Source of the DNA: Dichomitus squalens LYAD-421 SS1
Taxonomy: Eukaryota; Basidiomycota; Agaricomycetes; Polyporales; Polyporaceae
Length of the DNA: 64,000 nt
Assembly: GCF_000275845.1 (NCBI RefSeq)
Contig: NW_006766885.1
Location: 322,436-386,435, forward strand
Reading direction: 5' to 3'
The position numbers and the translations under genes are program-made. Below, in pieces: positions 1-9,635 of the stretch. The first letter of the stretch is position 1. Every line of letters begins with the position of its first letter. Below the pieces are notes generated by a model. It did not search any database, was not told the origin of the DNA, and saw only the letters and a list, made by a program, of their open reading frames with translations.

Positions 1-585
1 CGAATCAACAAATCGAACATGGCACACCAACGCGACTGTCGACCATCTCTTCCCTCCTCGCCTCGAGGAAGCTGAGAGTCGCAGGACGGCGAGTGTTCAT
101 CCTACCGACGGGGGATATACTTTATGCGAGCCGGTTTTCTGACCTCCTCGCATATAGCTTATTGCACGACGACAGCACGTCTTCGATCATTATGATACAC
201 GACGGCGAGGACGCGCTCTTCGTGGACATTTCGCTCTGCCTGAGCACATCGAAGGCCTCTCTCTGGCTGCGCGAAGGCAGATCCACCGTGATGGTGTTGG
301 GCTACCTCGAATTGACCAATGTAGGCCGTGTGGAATCATCCACTGCTGTGGCGACTCACTCAATCTTAATGCGGAGAACAGAAACCACTTTCGATACCGG
401 AAGTGCACGTTCATGCCCCTCCTGTGGATGTGAACCCGCGACTGGTCCTTCGCGCCATCGTCGTGGAAGAGGCGCGGGACCTTGACCTAGACCTCTGGAA
501 TCGAGCCATCCAGGCGCAGGAAAATGCTTCTACGCTCAAGCGCAATCGAGACAGAGAGACCCAGAGGACCGAATACGCAGTATAG
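1..585 (+). CDS. TEN1: Ten1-like CST telomere-capping subunit, 5' partial
   Basis: Probable C-terminal part of Ten1, the small OB-fold subunit of the nuclear CST (Cdc13/CTC1-Stn1-Ten1) complex that protects telomere ends and helps fill-in synthesis. The frame is open from the first bases, so the start codon or an upstream exon lies outside the window. The first exon runs to 320, a 61-nt GT..AG intron covers 321-381, and the last exon is 382-585 with a phase-0 junction. The beta-strand pattern KLRVAG, then ALFVDISLCL, STVMVLGYLEL and LVLRAIVVEEARDLDLDLW, ending in a helix WNRAIQAQ, follows the order seen in human TEN1 (GRL...VLVCTKL...LYIVLGEL...VLTCVEGMNLPLLEQAI). Sequence similarity in this family is weak, so the call rests on pattern and length. 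It is convergent with the next gene, with 99 nt between stops. Confidence 0.6.
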
Positions 586-684
586 ATTACGTTGCAACAC
601 AAGGCTACAATACTAGTGCACACACGAAGAGCACGCCCCAAACGCAACCCCGACATCCGAAACGTCGCCACGTACTCTATACGC

Positions 685-3381
685 TCACCAAACCCACCAC
701 GCAATCGCGACGAACAGTGCAACAGGCGCCCATGCAGCTTCCAAGAAGTCTCTCGTGAACCCCTTCACAATGCCGTCCCTCCTCCGCGCGCTGTCGCTGT
801 CTCTTCCCCCGCCACCGCTGCTCCACAGGAACCTCACCACGAGCCTGACTAGGCCTGGGAGAGAAAGGGTGACGCGGCGCACTTGGCCCCCGAGGACGAA
901 CGTGCATGATCGCGACCAAGCGGCGCGCGGGAAGTCTTTTGAGCGCCAGGCGCTTGGGGGAGGAAGGTCGTAGTTCACGTCGTCCTCTTCGGTTGAGGAA
1001 GCGAGGGGTATCGACAGGGAATCGCCGGACCGGCCCGAGCGGTGGCGTAATAGCACACGGCGAACGTTTGCGGCGAAGAGGACGATCAGCGTCAGCGAGA
1101 GAAGGGGGAGGTATGCGTTGAGGTAGATGCCGAGCTGGTCCGGGAGGAGGCAAGGCTGGTGCGCGAAGGATGGACTGGTTCCCACTGTAGAAGGAGGGAC
1201 GAGGGAGAGAAGCTGATAGCCGGGATGACGGACACCCATGGCCATCGAGAAGGACTTGACGGTGATCTCTGGGACGGAGAGGGGAGGCGACGGACGCTTC
1301 GTGTCGGTTACGGGGACGGTGTGTACATGTTCGCAGTAGTCGTGGTCATCCCCGCTGTACTTCCTATCAGGATCTGCATTGCATGGACGATCAGGGTCCG
1401 AACTTGTACATTACCTGAAGATGATGGCGGGCCGGAGGCTTTGCAGTGCGAGCCGTGACGCTTGCTCCGTGAGCAGATTCTGGTACCCGAGGCCCCTTCC
1501 TTGGCGGATGGTGCCGCGCTCGCGGAGAGGCCCACAGTCTGCGTGTTCGGGCCGGAAGAGCGGGACATGGGTAAAGAGCAAAGTCGGTTGGTCGGGATCC
1601 GCGCTCACGCCTGGGAGAATACGACGGACAGATATCGTCAGCGCTCGAAGACCGAGAAGTGATAACATCTTGTGCGCCCGGGGGCGAAGTCTCGGCAAAT
1701 CTCTGCACGTGAAAGGCAAGGCGCAGGATGCGTCATACGTACTTTGAGCTGCAGATTGTAGGTATGCGACTGTGCGGTCGGGCCTGGCCTCCGCCCATTG
1801 AGAGTAGGACATTCCGGCAGATACGCGCGCAAGTTCCTCGTCTACTAGGCCGGGGGCGTCTATCATGTAAACCGTGTGGTTTGCGAGGATGATGCGTTGG
1901 TTGAGTGCGCCGAAATGTGTGACATATCGCTCGAGAGCATGGTCGGAGAATTGGTATCTCGGCGATGATGCACCAAGTCTGAATGGAAAGACTAGTATGA
2001 GTGGGGGGATTGCAGATGCAGCGCCAGACGGAGTTACCCGATATCATGGTTTCCTGGGAGGTAGTAGACAGGGAGATTCTCGTCTGCGGCGAATATGCTC
2101 TTGAATCTTCGGAAGTACTTTTCGTATCTGAATGGACGTTAGCCAAGCACGAGCATGAAGCGGAACGGAATCCAAGCCTCCAAAGCTCACAAGCCAACAA
2201 ACGCCAACAGGAACTGCAGAGCAGACAATCGGACGTCGCTGCGATATTGAACTAGGGTTGGACACAGGTGGGGTATGTATGCCCACGTGAGAGCTTGGTC
2301 GACTGGATCGAAACCCGTACCCGACGGGGCAAACCCATGGACCGGGGGAGAGGTGAAACTTCCTCCCACTGTGGTCGAAGGGCTTCACAAATCGGGGCAA
2401 TTTGGACATCAACACTGTACCTGCCCTAGGGCGTGGTTGATGGAGACAGAGCGGGCATCTGGCAGTTGCACTGGCGCTGCTGTGTTTGAGAGGCTGCTCG
2501 TCGTGTGGATTCTCAGTCTCCGCAGAGATCCCTAGACGGTATCGCCAGGATAAGCTAATAGCACGCTGCGACATGGTCCCCTCATACACAGGTTACTCGA
2601 CCTCTAATAAGTATCCGTCTGACTTGGATACGCGCACAAGTCTGGGTGCGTGTCAGGTCAGAATGCGCATGGGCAGCCCGTGCTAATCCCTACACCAATT
2701 GTGGTCCGCCCCATTGATACTGATCCGAAGAACATTGCAGGAACAGCTGAAATGATCACGACTTCCACTTCACTTTTATGTCATGACGGATGGTTTGACA
2801 CCGTCTCGGGGGCTCCCCTGCCGTCTCCTCATACGAAATGAGGCTCGGGGGAACGTGAGGCCGGCGGCGTTGCCAGCAAGGGACGCAAGATATGTCTTAA
2901 CGGCAACGAAAGACTCACTCGTCGTCCGACATGGCAAACCGCCCGTTGTCCATCATGTCGCCGAGGAATACTACAGCATGTGGGTTCTGCCGCAGGACAC
3001 CACGCCAACTCTTGCGCAGGTTCAGATCTACTATAAGCTGGCTCAGTCGCACGAGCCACGGTGGGCGGTCTGGATATGAACGACGGTCGAGGATCTGTGG
3101 GTCTGCCACTATGAGTACATGGGTAGGCGAAGTGATCGACGTAGTCTACGCGAAACCGAGACTGCTTAAATGAGCCCTAACTCAAGATGGTTTCCTAGAC
3201 GACGTACCGAGATTCGGAGGGTTTCATCTGGCCATGGGCAACTTGACGCGTGGGAGTAGAAAACCCCAAGCTCGTACCATGCAACGAGCAGGAGCCATAC
3301 CAAGCGTGCGAAGTTGACCAGTCTTGGGAGTACCATCTGAGGCCACAGTCGGGCAGTAAATAGACGTAAGATTGAAGTCAA
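685..3381 (-). CDS. Cdc1/Ted1/PGAP5-type metallophosphoesterase, copy A (530 aa, 6 exons)
   Basis: ER-membrane metallophosphoesterase of the fungal Cdc1/Ted1 family (mammalian PGAP5), which removes ethanolamine phosphate from GPI-anchor mannose and so affects ER exit of GPI proteins. Exons (minus): 3381-3208, 3145-2919, 2127-2038, 1978-1743, 1610-1415, 1354-685; the total is 531 codons. An N-terminal membrane segment (FARLVWLLLVAWYELGVFY) precedes the catalytic domain. Motifs are ADPQ (D73), GDMMDNGR (D121, D124), GNHD (H161), THVPL (H257) and SGDDHDYC (H312), so all expected metal or catalytic positions are present. A second hydrophobic segment lies in the last exon (LPLLSLTLIVLFAANV) and the protein ends in a hydrophobic tail (ALFVAIAWWVW). 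Intron 2 is unusually long (791 nt). Its paralogue lies at 14210-16955 on the same strand with identical intron phases (0,2,2,1,2). Confidence 0.85.
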
Positions 3382-3575
3382 CGAGGGGCAGAGCGCAAAT
3401 TACAGCATAGCAGAGTAGGAGAAGATCAGTGTCGGCGCGTGCTGCCAGGCCAGGGCCCAGAACGGCACCCATCGCGTTTGGCGTGGGAAAACGAGAAGAC
3501 GCGTCGCGTCGGTGGCCAAATGCGGCAACCCCGCTTTCCCATCCCCCATCACCTCCGCTACTCAGACCATCGCGG
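3382..3575. promoter_or_regulatory. Shared divergent promoter of phosphoesterase copy A and the Rad5-like helicase
   Basis: Only 194 nt separate the two divergent start codons, so both promoters must sit here or overlap the genes. It contains an ACGCGT hexamer (MluI cell-cycle box, the MBF target) at 3499-3504, followed directly by CGCGTC. This lies 72 nt before the helicase start. The role is inferred from the motif only. Confidence 0.5.
3499..3504. promoter_or_regulatory. MCB-type ACGCGT element
   Basis: A perfect palindromic ACGCGT in the divergent promoter, 72 nt upstream of the helicase start codon. MBF (Swi6-Mbp1) drives G1/S expression of replication and repair genes through this hexamer in fungi. 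I also noticed roughly six other copies elsewhere in the window, so a chance occurrence cannot be dismissed. Confidence 0.35.
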
Positions 3576-6500
3576 ATGTCCAAGATTCACGTCTTTGAGG
3601 TACGGATCACGTCGATGTCATGTGTGAGCGCGTTGCTGAACGCGTTCCGTATAGTATAGCAAAAGCAGTCGCGCGACTTGCCATGGCCCGGCGCCATGCA
3701 AAGGGTCTCCCATTGAGCTTGGGTCCCTAAGGTACGGGCAGGTCAGCGCAGGCAAGTACGGGGAGACTGTCGAATGGCGGCATTGGTATGGTTCTCTTGC
3801 TACACGCGCTTCGCTCCTGGCTGATTGACTTTTTGCCTTCCCCACGTCCATCAGGGGATGCGTTACGCCCGACATTCTCACGAAGCTAGCCGCAGCAAAG
3901 CTTGAGACTGTTCCTGGCTTCAGCAACCTCTCGTACGTACTGAAGTCGATCCTGTATTACTGAATGACGGTCTTTGACGCTGCCGCAGCCCTGCAGACCA
4001 GAGCAAGATTCGACTCGCAGTGGGCCTTGGACGCATCGACTCCGCGGACATTCCCGCCAGCGCTAAGGGCCCCGCTCTCTCCACGCCCGGTCCTAGTCAG
4101 AAGAAACGGAAATTGCAATATGAATCCTCATCTGCTTCGCAGAACACCCCGCCAAGTTCCTCGCAGCCGAGCTACTCACAGCCATCGTCCTCGCAACCTC
4201 TACGCAGTATTTCTGGGCCACCCCTGTCGCAGCTTTCGCGGCTGGCTGAAGAGATAGAGGACGAACCTGAGGAAGAGAACAGGGACGAGCTATATGTGAT
4301 GCTGAGGACAAGTATAGTCGGGGTCCAGTACTACAAAGGTATGGCTTCCACCGCGACCAGCATCAGCAGAAACGCCAAATTGTTGCTAGTGAGCTTGCCA
4401 TTGCGTCACATACGCGAGCCGTTGTTAAACCAAGCTCGCGTCTGCAACGACATGGCGCTTTTGCTGATGTCAGATTGTCATTGGCTAACACTTGAAATAT
4501 AGGGCTGGTCGGCCCAGGAGAAGAGGTGTTACTTGTTCGGGAGCCTCACAATAGATATGACAGGTGAGTAGTTGAGCACTTTCCTGTAGGTCTTACGCAG
4601 ACATAACGCATACTTGATATAGGAATGCAATCCAAGTCAAGAACATCGGCGGCACACAGGTCTGCCATTACTAAGACTTCGGATAGGTTGCACATGCGCT
4701 AAGACATCCAATATGATAGGTCGGCCATATTCCACGAAACATCGCAGCGAAGCTCGCACCCCTCTTGGACAGTGGTTCCGTCACCGTAGAGGGCGTGATG
4801 CATGAAGGCAATTGTACGCGCCCGACATTTACTTATACTTTGACGAAGTTCTTATTTGACTTGTGCGACATTACTAGTGCAGGGCTTCACCTATTCTCTT
4901 GACATGTGGGTCGAACATAGCCACCCTTATCTTCGCAGTCTGATCTCCAGATTTTAGGACTTTGAAGATCTACGGTCCTACCGAGAGGCGCAATATTCTA
5001 GAGCCCAAACTCGTTTGGGCCACCCCGGGTGGCCGCGGTTTCCCGAAACCAGGCCCCAACGGCATCCGACCCGTACCAGGTGCACCTACGCAGCGCGGCG
5101 CCCCTATCCACGCTCCCGTTTCTGTCCCCCAGCGAGCTGCACCTAATCCCAACCAGCAGCAGCGCGCACAGAAGATGTCGGCTGCTCAGCAGGAGGCCTT
5201 GCGGAAGCAACAGGAGGCACGGCAAGAAGCTATTCGCAAGCAGCAGGAGGCGCAGCAAGAAGCTATACGCAAGCAGCAGGAGGCCTTCGCAAGGGCGCAG
5301 GAGCTCCGACAGATCTTGAATAATCTGGAGAAAGTGGATGACGAGGGCCGTCGTGCTTCGTTGCTTGACACACTATGCTCTGTGGACGACGTGCTCGGGT
5401 TGCCCGTCCATCCGAACCCTCCCGGGATTGCGAGCGGACTGCTGAAGGTTGACTTGTTGAGGCATCAGGTCAGTCGGAAGGTCGTCCCAGAGTGACAGCG
5501 CTGACTCGCGAGATAGAGCCAAGCGCTGCAGTGGTGCATTGAGCACGAATATCCTCAGATACCCAAGAGCGAAGATGACAAACCGGTTCAGTTCTGGCAG
5601 CTGAAGCAGGGACAGAAGGTGATATGACTTTCGTTGTCAGCTCATGTTCAACGCTCACACAATTGTTGGATGCCCTAGAGGTACTATTACAACAGTAAGT
5701 CGAAGTGCTGCCATGTGTATGCGCACTTATGGCTAATCACGCATTCGTAGTTGCGACCAAGACTCCTCAGGAGGCAGTGCCCGTTCTCGGGCGTGGAGCA
5801 CTCTGTGCGGACAGCATGGGCCTGGGTAAGACTTTGACCATGCTCGCGCTTGTGCTCGCCACCAAGTCGGATATCCCGAAGGACCATTCGAGATCGACGC
5901 TCATCGGTAGGTCATGCGACACAGTCTGTTACAAGACCTATCTTGACAAAGCCACCGCTAGTCGTGCCGCTTTCGGTTATGTCGAATTGGGAGAAACAGA
6001 TCGAGGACCATGTCCAGCCTGGCGCACTCACGTCCTGCGTGTACTACGGCAAGACCCGTGATATGTCTCCCACCGAGCTCAAGAAGTATGACGTCGTGAT
6101 CACGACATATCAGACGGTCGTGCAAGACCACGAGCTCAGCCTTGTCGGTAAGGCTGGTGGGCCTGCTGCGAAGAGGCAGAAGACGGACAAGGGCTTGTTT
6201 GACATGCAGTGGAAGGTAAGCGGACTTGCCAAGCAACGTGCCCCTGCGAGCCAGTGACGACTGTGTGCGTGTAGCGGATCATCCTGGATGAGGGCCATAA
6301 TATTCGCAATTCCAAGACGAAGATGGCGAAGGCGGTATGTGCGCTGACCGCTCAGCGCCGCTGGGTGCTTACTGGTACCCCGATCGTAAGTAGTAGGACT
6401 ATCTCGTGTCTAGTATGATCACTCATTTTTTCAATGTGAACAGATCAATTCCCCGAAGGTAGAACGGGTGCTGTAGTCCTACTCTACCATAGCATGCTTA

Positions 6501-8926
6501 CCCGGCCATCCAGGATTTGGGGTCCATCCTCACGTTCTTGAGAATTTGTAGTCCTTTGGACAACGAGGACTTTTTCAAGCGCATGGTCCTTCGTCCACTT
6601 AAGGACGGCGACCCTGCTGGTGCTGAGCTATTGCGGGTATGATCAACAGCTCTTGGAGTTGATCAGAAGCTCACGGTTTCGCAGGCTTTGATGAGCCACA
6701 TTTGTATTCGGCGAACGAAGGAGGTGAGTGGCTTTGCCTTGTTTATGGACAGACGCCAACCTGATCTGTGTTTCCTCAGATGCAAGACAAGGACGGGAAG
6801 CCTCTCGTACCGTTGCCGCCTGTAGAGATCACCATGATTCCGGTGACGCTGACACCGCAGGCCAGAGTAAGGCGCTGGCTCTACCAGTACACGTTCACAT
6901 CGCTGAGTGGCACGTAGGAGATGTATGACGCCGTCGAACAATTGTCTAAGGAGCGGGTTGGGAGTTTGCTCCACCGGCACGGATCTATCCATTCCGCTGC
7001 TGTGCAGTCTAATGTGCTCAGCTTGTTGACTCGTATGCGCCAACTCGCGCTTCACCCTGGTCTTGTGCCGCCTAACTATCTCGAGCAACTCCGATCCGGA
7101 AACGAAGCTGCGGAGGAAGAAGAGGATGGGTCTGCTCCTGTCCAGATTACTGCCCAGGAGAAGACTCGCCTTCAAGGCATTCTTGCGCAGGCAATAGAAG
7201 ACTGCGACGAATGCCCCATCTGTTTCAGCATCCTCAGCGAGCCGCGGATCACGTTCTGTGGACATATGTTTTGTTTACCCTGGTGAGCGACAGGAGGACT
7301 GAGTATGTGCGCTCATTCTCTAACCAATACGCATAGTATCACGGAAGTTATCTCTCGAGATCCCAAGTGTCCGATGGTTTGTGTTTTGTCATCGGCCTTC
7401 AAGTAGGAGTCTGACATTGAGTGGCCAGGATCGGCGCGCACTTGAATTGACACAACTTGTGGAACCTCCTCCGCCGACGGACCTCACCCAAGCTCCCGTG
7501 AGGTTCGACGACGATATGGAAGAGGACAACAATGAGCTCCGGACGGGTTCATCAGCCAAGATCGACCAACTTGTGACTTTGCTCAGACTCACTCCCGACA
7601 ACGACAAGTCCCTCGTATTCTCTCAATTCACATCATTTTTGGATAAGGTCAGTACGTCCTGCATTCACATGAGCATTTCAGCTGAGGAGACGTTGTAGAT
7701 TGCGGAGACCTTGGACAAGGAAGGGTACGTACGTTGCTGGTCATTTGCTACCGTGTCCTGATTGCCCCTTAGGATTCCGTATGTCCGTTTCGACGGCAAG
7801 ATGTCTGCTAAGCGCCGTCAGGAGACTATCGCTCGTTTCTCCGTTCCTATCAAAGCCGCCAGCGGTGGACGTTCCTTCAGCCAGGCGTCGGTGCCCCCGC
7901 CTACCGACAGTCAGGCGCCTGCGTCAACCCAGCGGTCTCGTAGGGTCCGCTCCTCTCACTCTGTCCTCGTTGAAGGTCCCATTGACGATGGTGCCGATGG
8001 CGACTATGAGCTCGATGACGACGAGCAGGACAATGATGACGACTTCATCAGTGATGATGAAGACCACCTCGCTTCTCGTCGCACCAAGTCGAACAAGGGC
8101 AAAGGCGAGGGAAAAGGCGAGGCGAAGGGTAAAAAGTCTTGTGGCACTGCTAGCGAGCCTACGCCGAGCAACCCGGAATCCGATGGCGTGAATCCTCGTG
8201 TCATGCTCATCTCTTTGAAGGCGGGTGCACTGGGGTTGAACCTGACCGTTGCGAACAATGTCTACTTGTGAGTGTGCTTGAGACTAAACGTTGACTTTGG
8301 CCGCTGATGTAACCAATACTAGGATGGATCCGTGAGTGCTCCAGAAGTAGGTTATATCGTCCCGTCGAACTGAGTTGTGTCATCACAGTTGGTGGCAGGA
8401 AGGCATCGAGTCCCAGGCTATCGACCGTTGCAACCGGTAGGTCGACTTGAAATGAAAGGCCATCGCATTCCCTGAGAAGGTTTATAGAATCGGTCAAAAG
8501 AAGCCAGTCAACGTCTACCAGCTCATTGCCGAGAATACTGTTGAGTCCAAGGTACACTTTGGTCCATGCCCATCCCCGAGGATCACGCTGACGCGATTAT
8601 AGGTCATGGAGATCCAAGAGAAAAAGAAGAAGCTTATCTCGGAGGTATGCTTCACAATCGTTCAATCGTTTGTAAGCACAAGGGCACAGTGTTTACGGAC
8701 GTCCTATAGGCCTTTGCCGGCATCAAGAACGCTGACACCAAGAGGCAGAAGAAGGAAGCCCGCCTACAAGGTCGGTACATTCGTAAATCAATATGCTCAG
8801 CCTCTTGTCGACTAATCCTCTTTTCCGACAGAGCTTGTGCATCTCTTCGGCCTTCAGAGACAAGTTGGGGCTGAGGAAGCTCCAGGAGGCAACTCCCAGA
8901 CTACCCTTGACTCTTGGCGTGCTTGA
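3576..8926 (+). CDS. Rad5/HLTF-like SNF2 helicase with PARP-type zinc finger, HIRAN and RING (1226 aa, 29 exons)
   Basis: Nuclear SNF2-family ATPase and probable E3 ubiquitin ligase of the Rad5/HLTF group, which polyubiquitylates PCNA and remodels stalled forks. Exon ends: 3576-3599, 3655-3785, 3855-3932, 3989-4338, 4503-4563, 4623-4659, 4720-4813, 4878-4905, 4958-5468, 5517-5618, 5679-5694, 5751-5906, 5962-6215, 6275-6385, 6444-6458, 6514-6636, 6685-6723, 6780-6866, 6918-7282, 7337-7376, 7429-7647, 7699-7724, 7773-8267, 8323-8331, 8389-8436, 8488-8551, 8603-8644, 8710-8770, 8832-8926. Domains: PARP-type zinc finger about 9-100 (C17, C23, then WRHWGC with H51 and C54); HIRAN about 179-275 (HNRYDRNAIQV); Gln-rich helical linker; Walker A MGLGKT (K504); DEGH 619-622; RING 838-875; helicase C-terminal domain to about 1190 with [11 protein letters not shown]. 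The RING lies inside the ATPase as in Rad5. An acidic insertion sits at about 980-1095. The start is set by a 24-nt first exon spliced in frame to the zinc finger. Confidence 0.88.
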
Positions 8927-9635
8927 AGAAGCTGCATTCAGTATCATATATCCTAATCTTACTACCTCGCATAGCCTTCTAATTGTTCAGTGCTAATGCC
9001 TACAGTAACCATGTCGTATGTGCTGCTCAGGATCAGGTCTTACACTACTATCTAATACGACAGACCGAGCTGTTATTACTAATATATTCCACACCAATCA
9101 CATATCGCATACGGTGCAATCCTCACCTGGTCATGAAACCTTTCCATGCATCGTCATGGAGTTAGCAAGTAGATAAGTCTCATTTTCGAGACTGGAAGTG
9201 ATTGTTAGACGGCCGCTGACTCACACGATCGTCTGAGGAAAGGCTGTGTATGATGACATTTGTACGAGAATCAAGGGCGCCGTTCCTGGAGTCGTACCCG
9301 CCGCCAGTTTATGAGGTATCCTGTGACCAAAGCAGCGAGGCCCACATTTTCGGTCATAAAGATAGACAGACTCAACGGCACATCTTCTGGAGAGGGGCGA
9401 TCAAGTCAGAGACTACGTGGGGTGTCAGCAGGGCTGTGGTACGGGCACAATACCCGTAGTGTCGCTCAGTCTCAGAAGCAGAACCGAGACGTGAAGCCCC
9501 CAACGCCATGAAGAGCGCGAATGCAACATGTTCAAAAGAATCGATTCAAGCCGCCTCTCTTCTGCCCTTAACCGTTTGCATACTCCGATAAATCGTTCGT
9601 TTACATATACAGGAGACACACTGTACACAGTTGTG
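8927..9635. other. Convergent intergenic region, no gene seen
   Basis: This 709-nt AT-richer stretch lies between the stops of the Rad5-like gene and ELG1. It must hold both 3' UTRs. I found no coding pattern, RNA gene or repeat. Confidence 0.6.

Noticed and set aside
2044..2589. A 181-codon minus-strand frame across intron 2 of phosphoesterase copy A
   Set aside because: It crosses the real exon 3 in the wrong frame and shows no domain.
4670..4689. Alternative acceptor choices in the dioxygenase and similar genes, giving other reading frames
   Set aside because: In each case only one acceptor keeps the phase and the family motifs; for the dioxygenase the competing site at 54670 leads out of frame.
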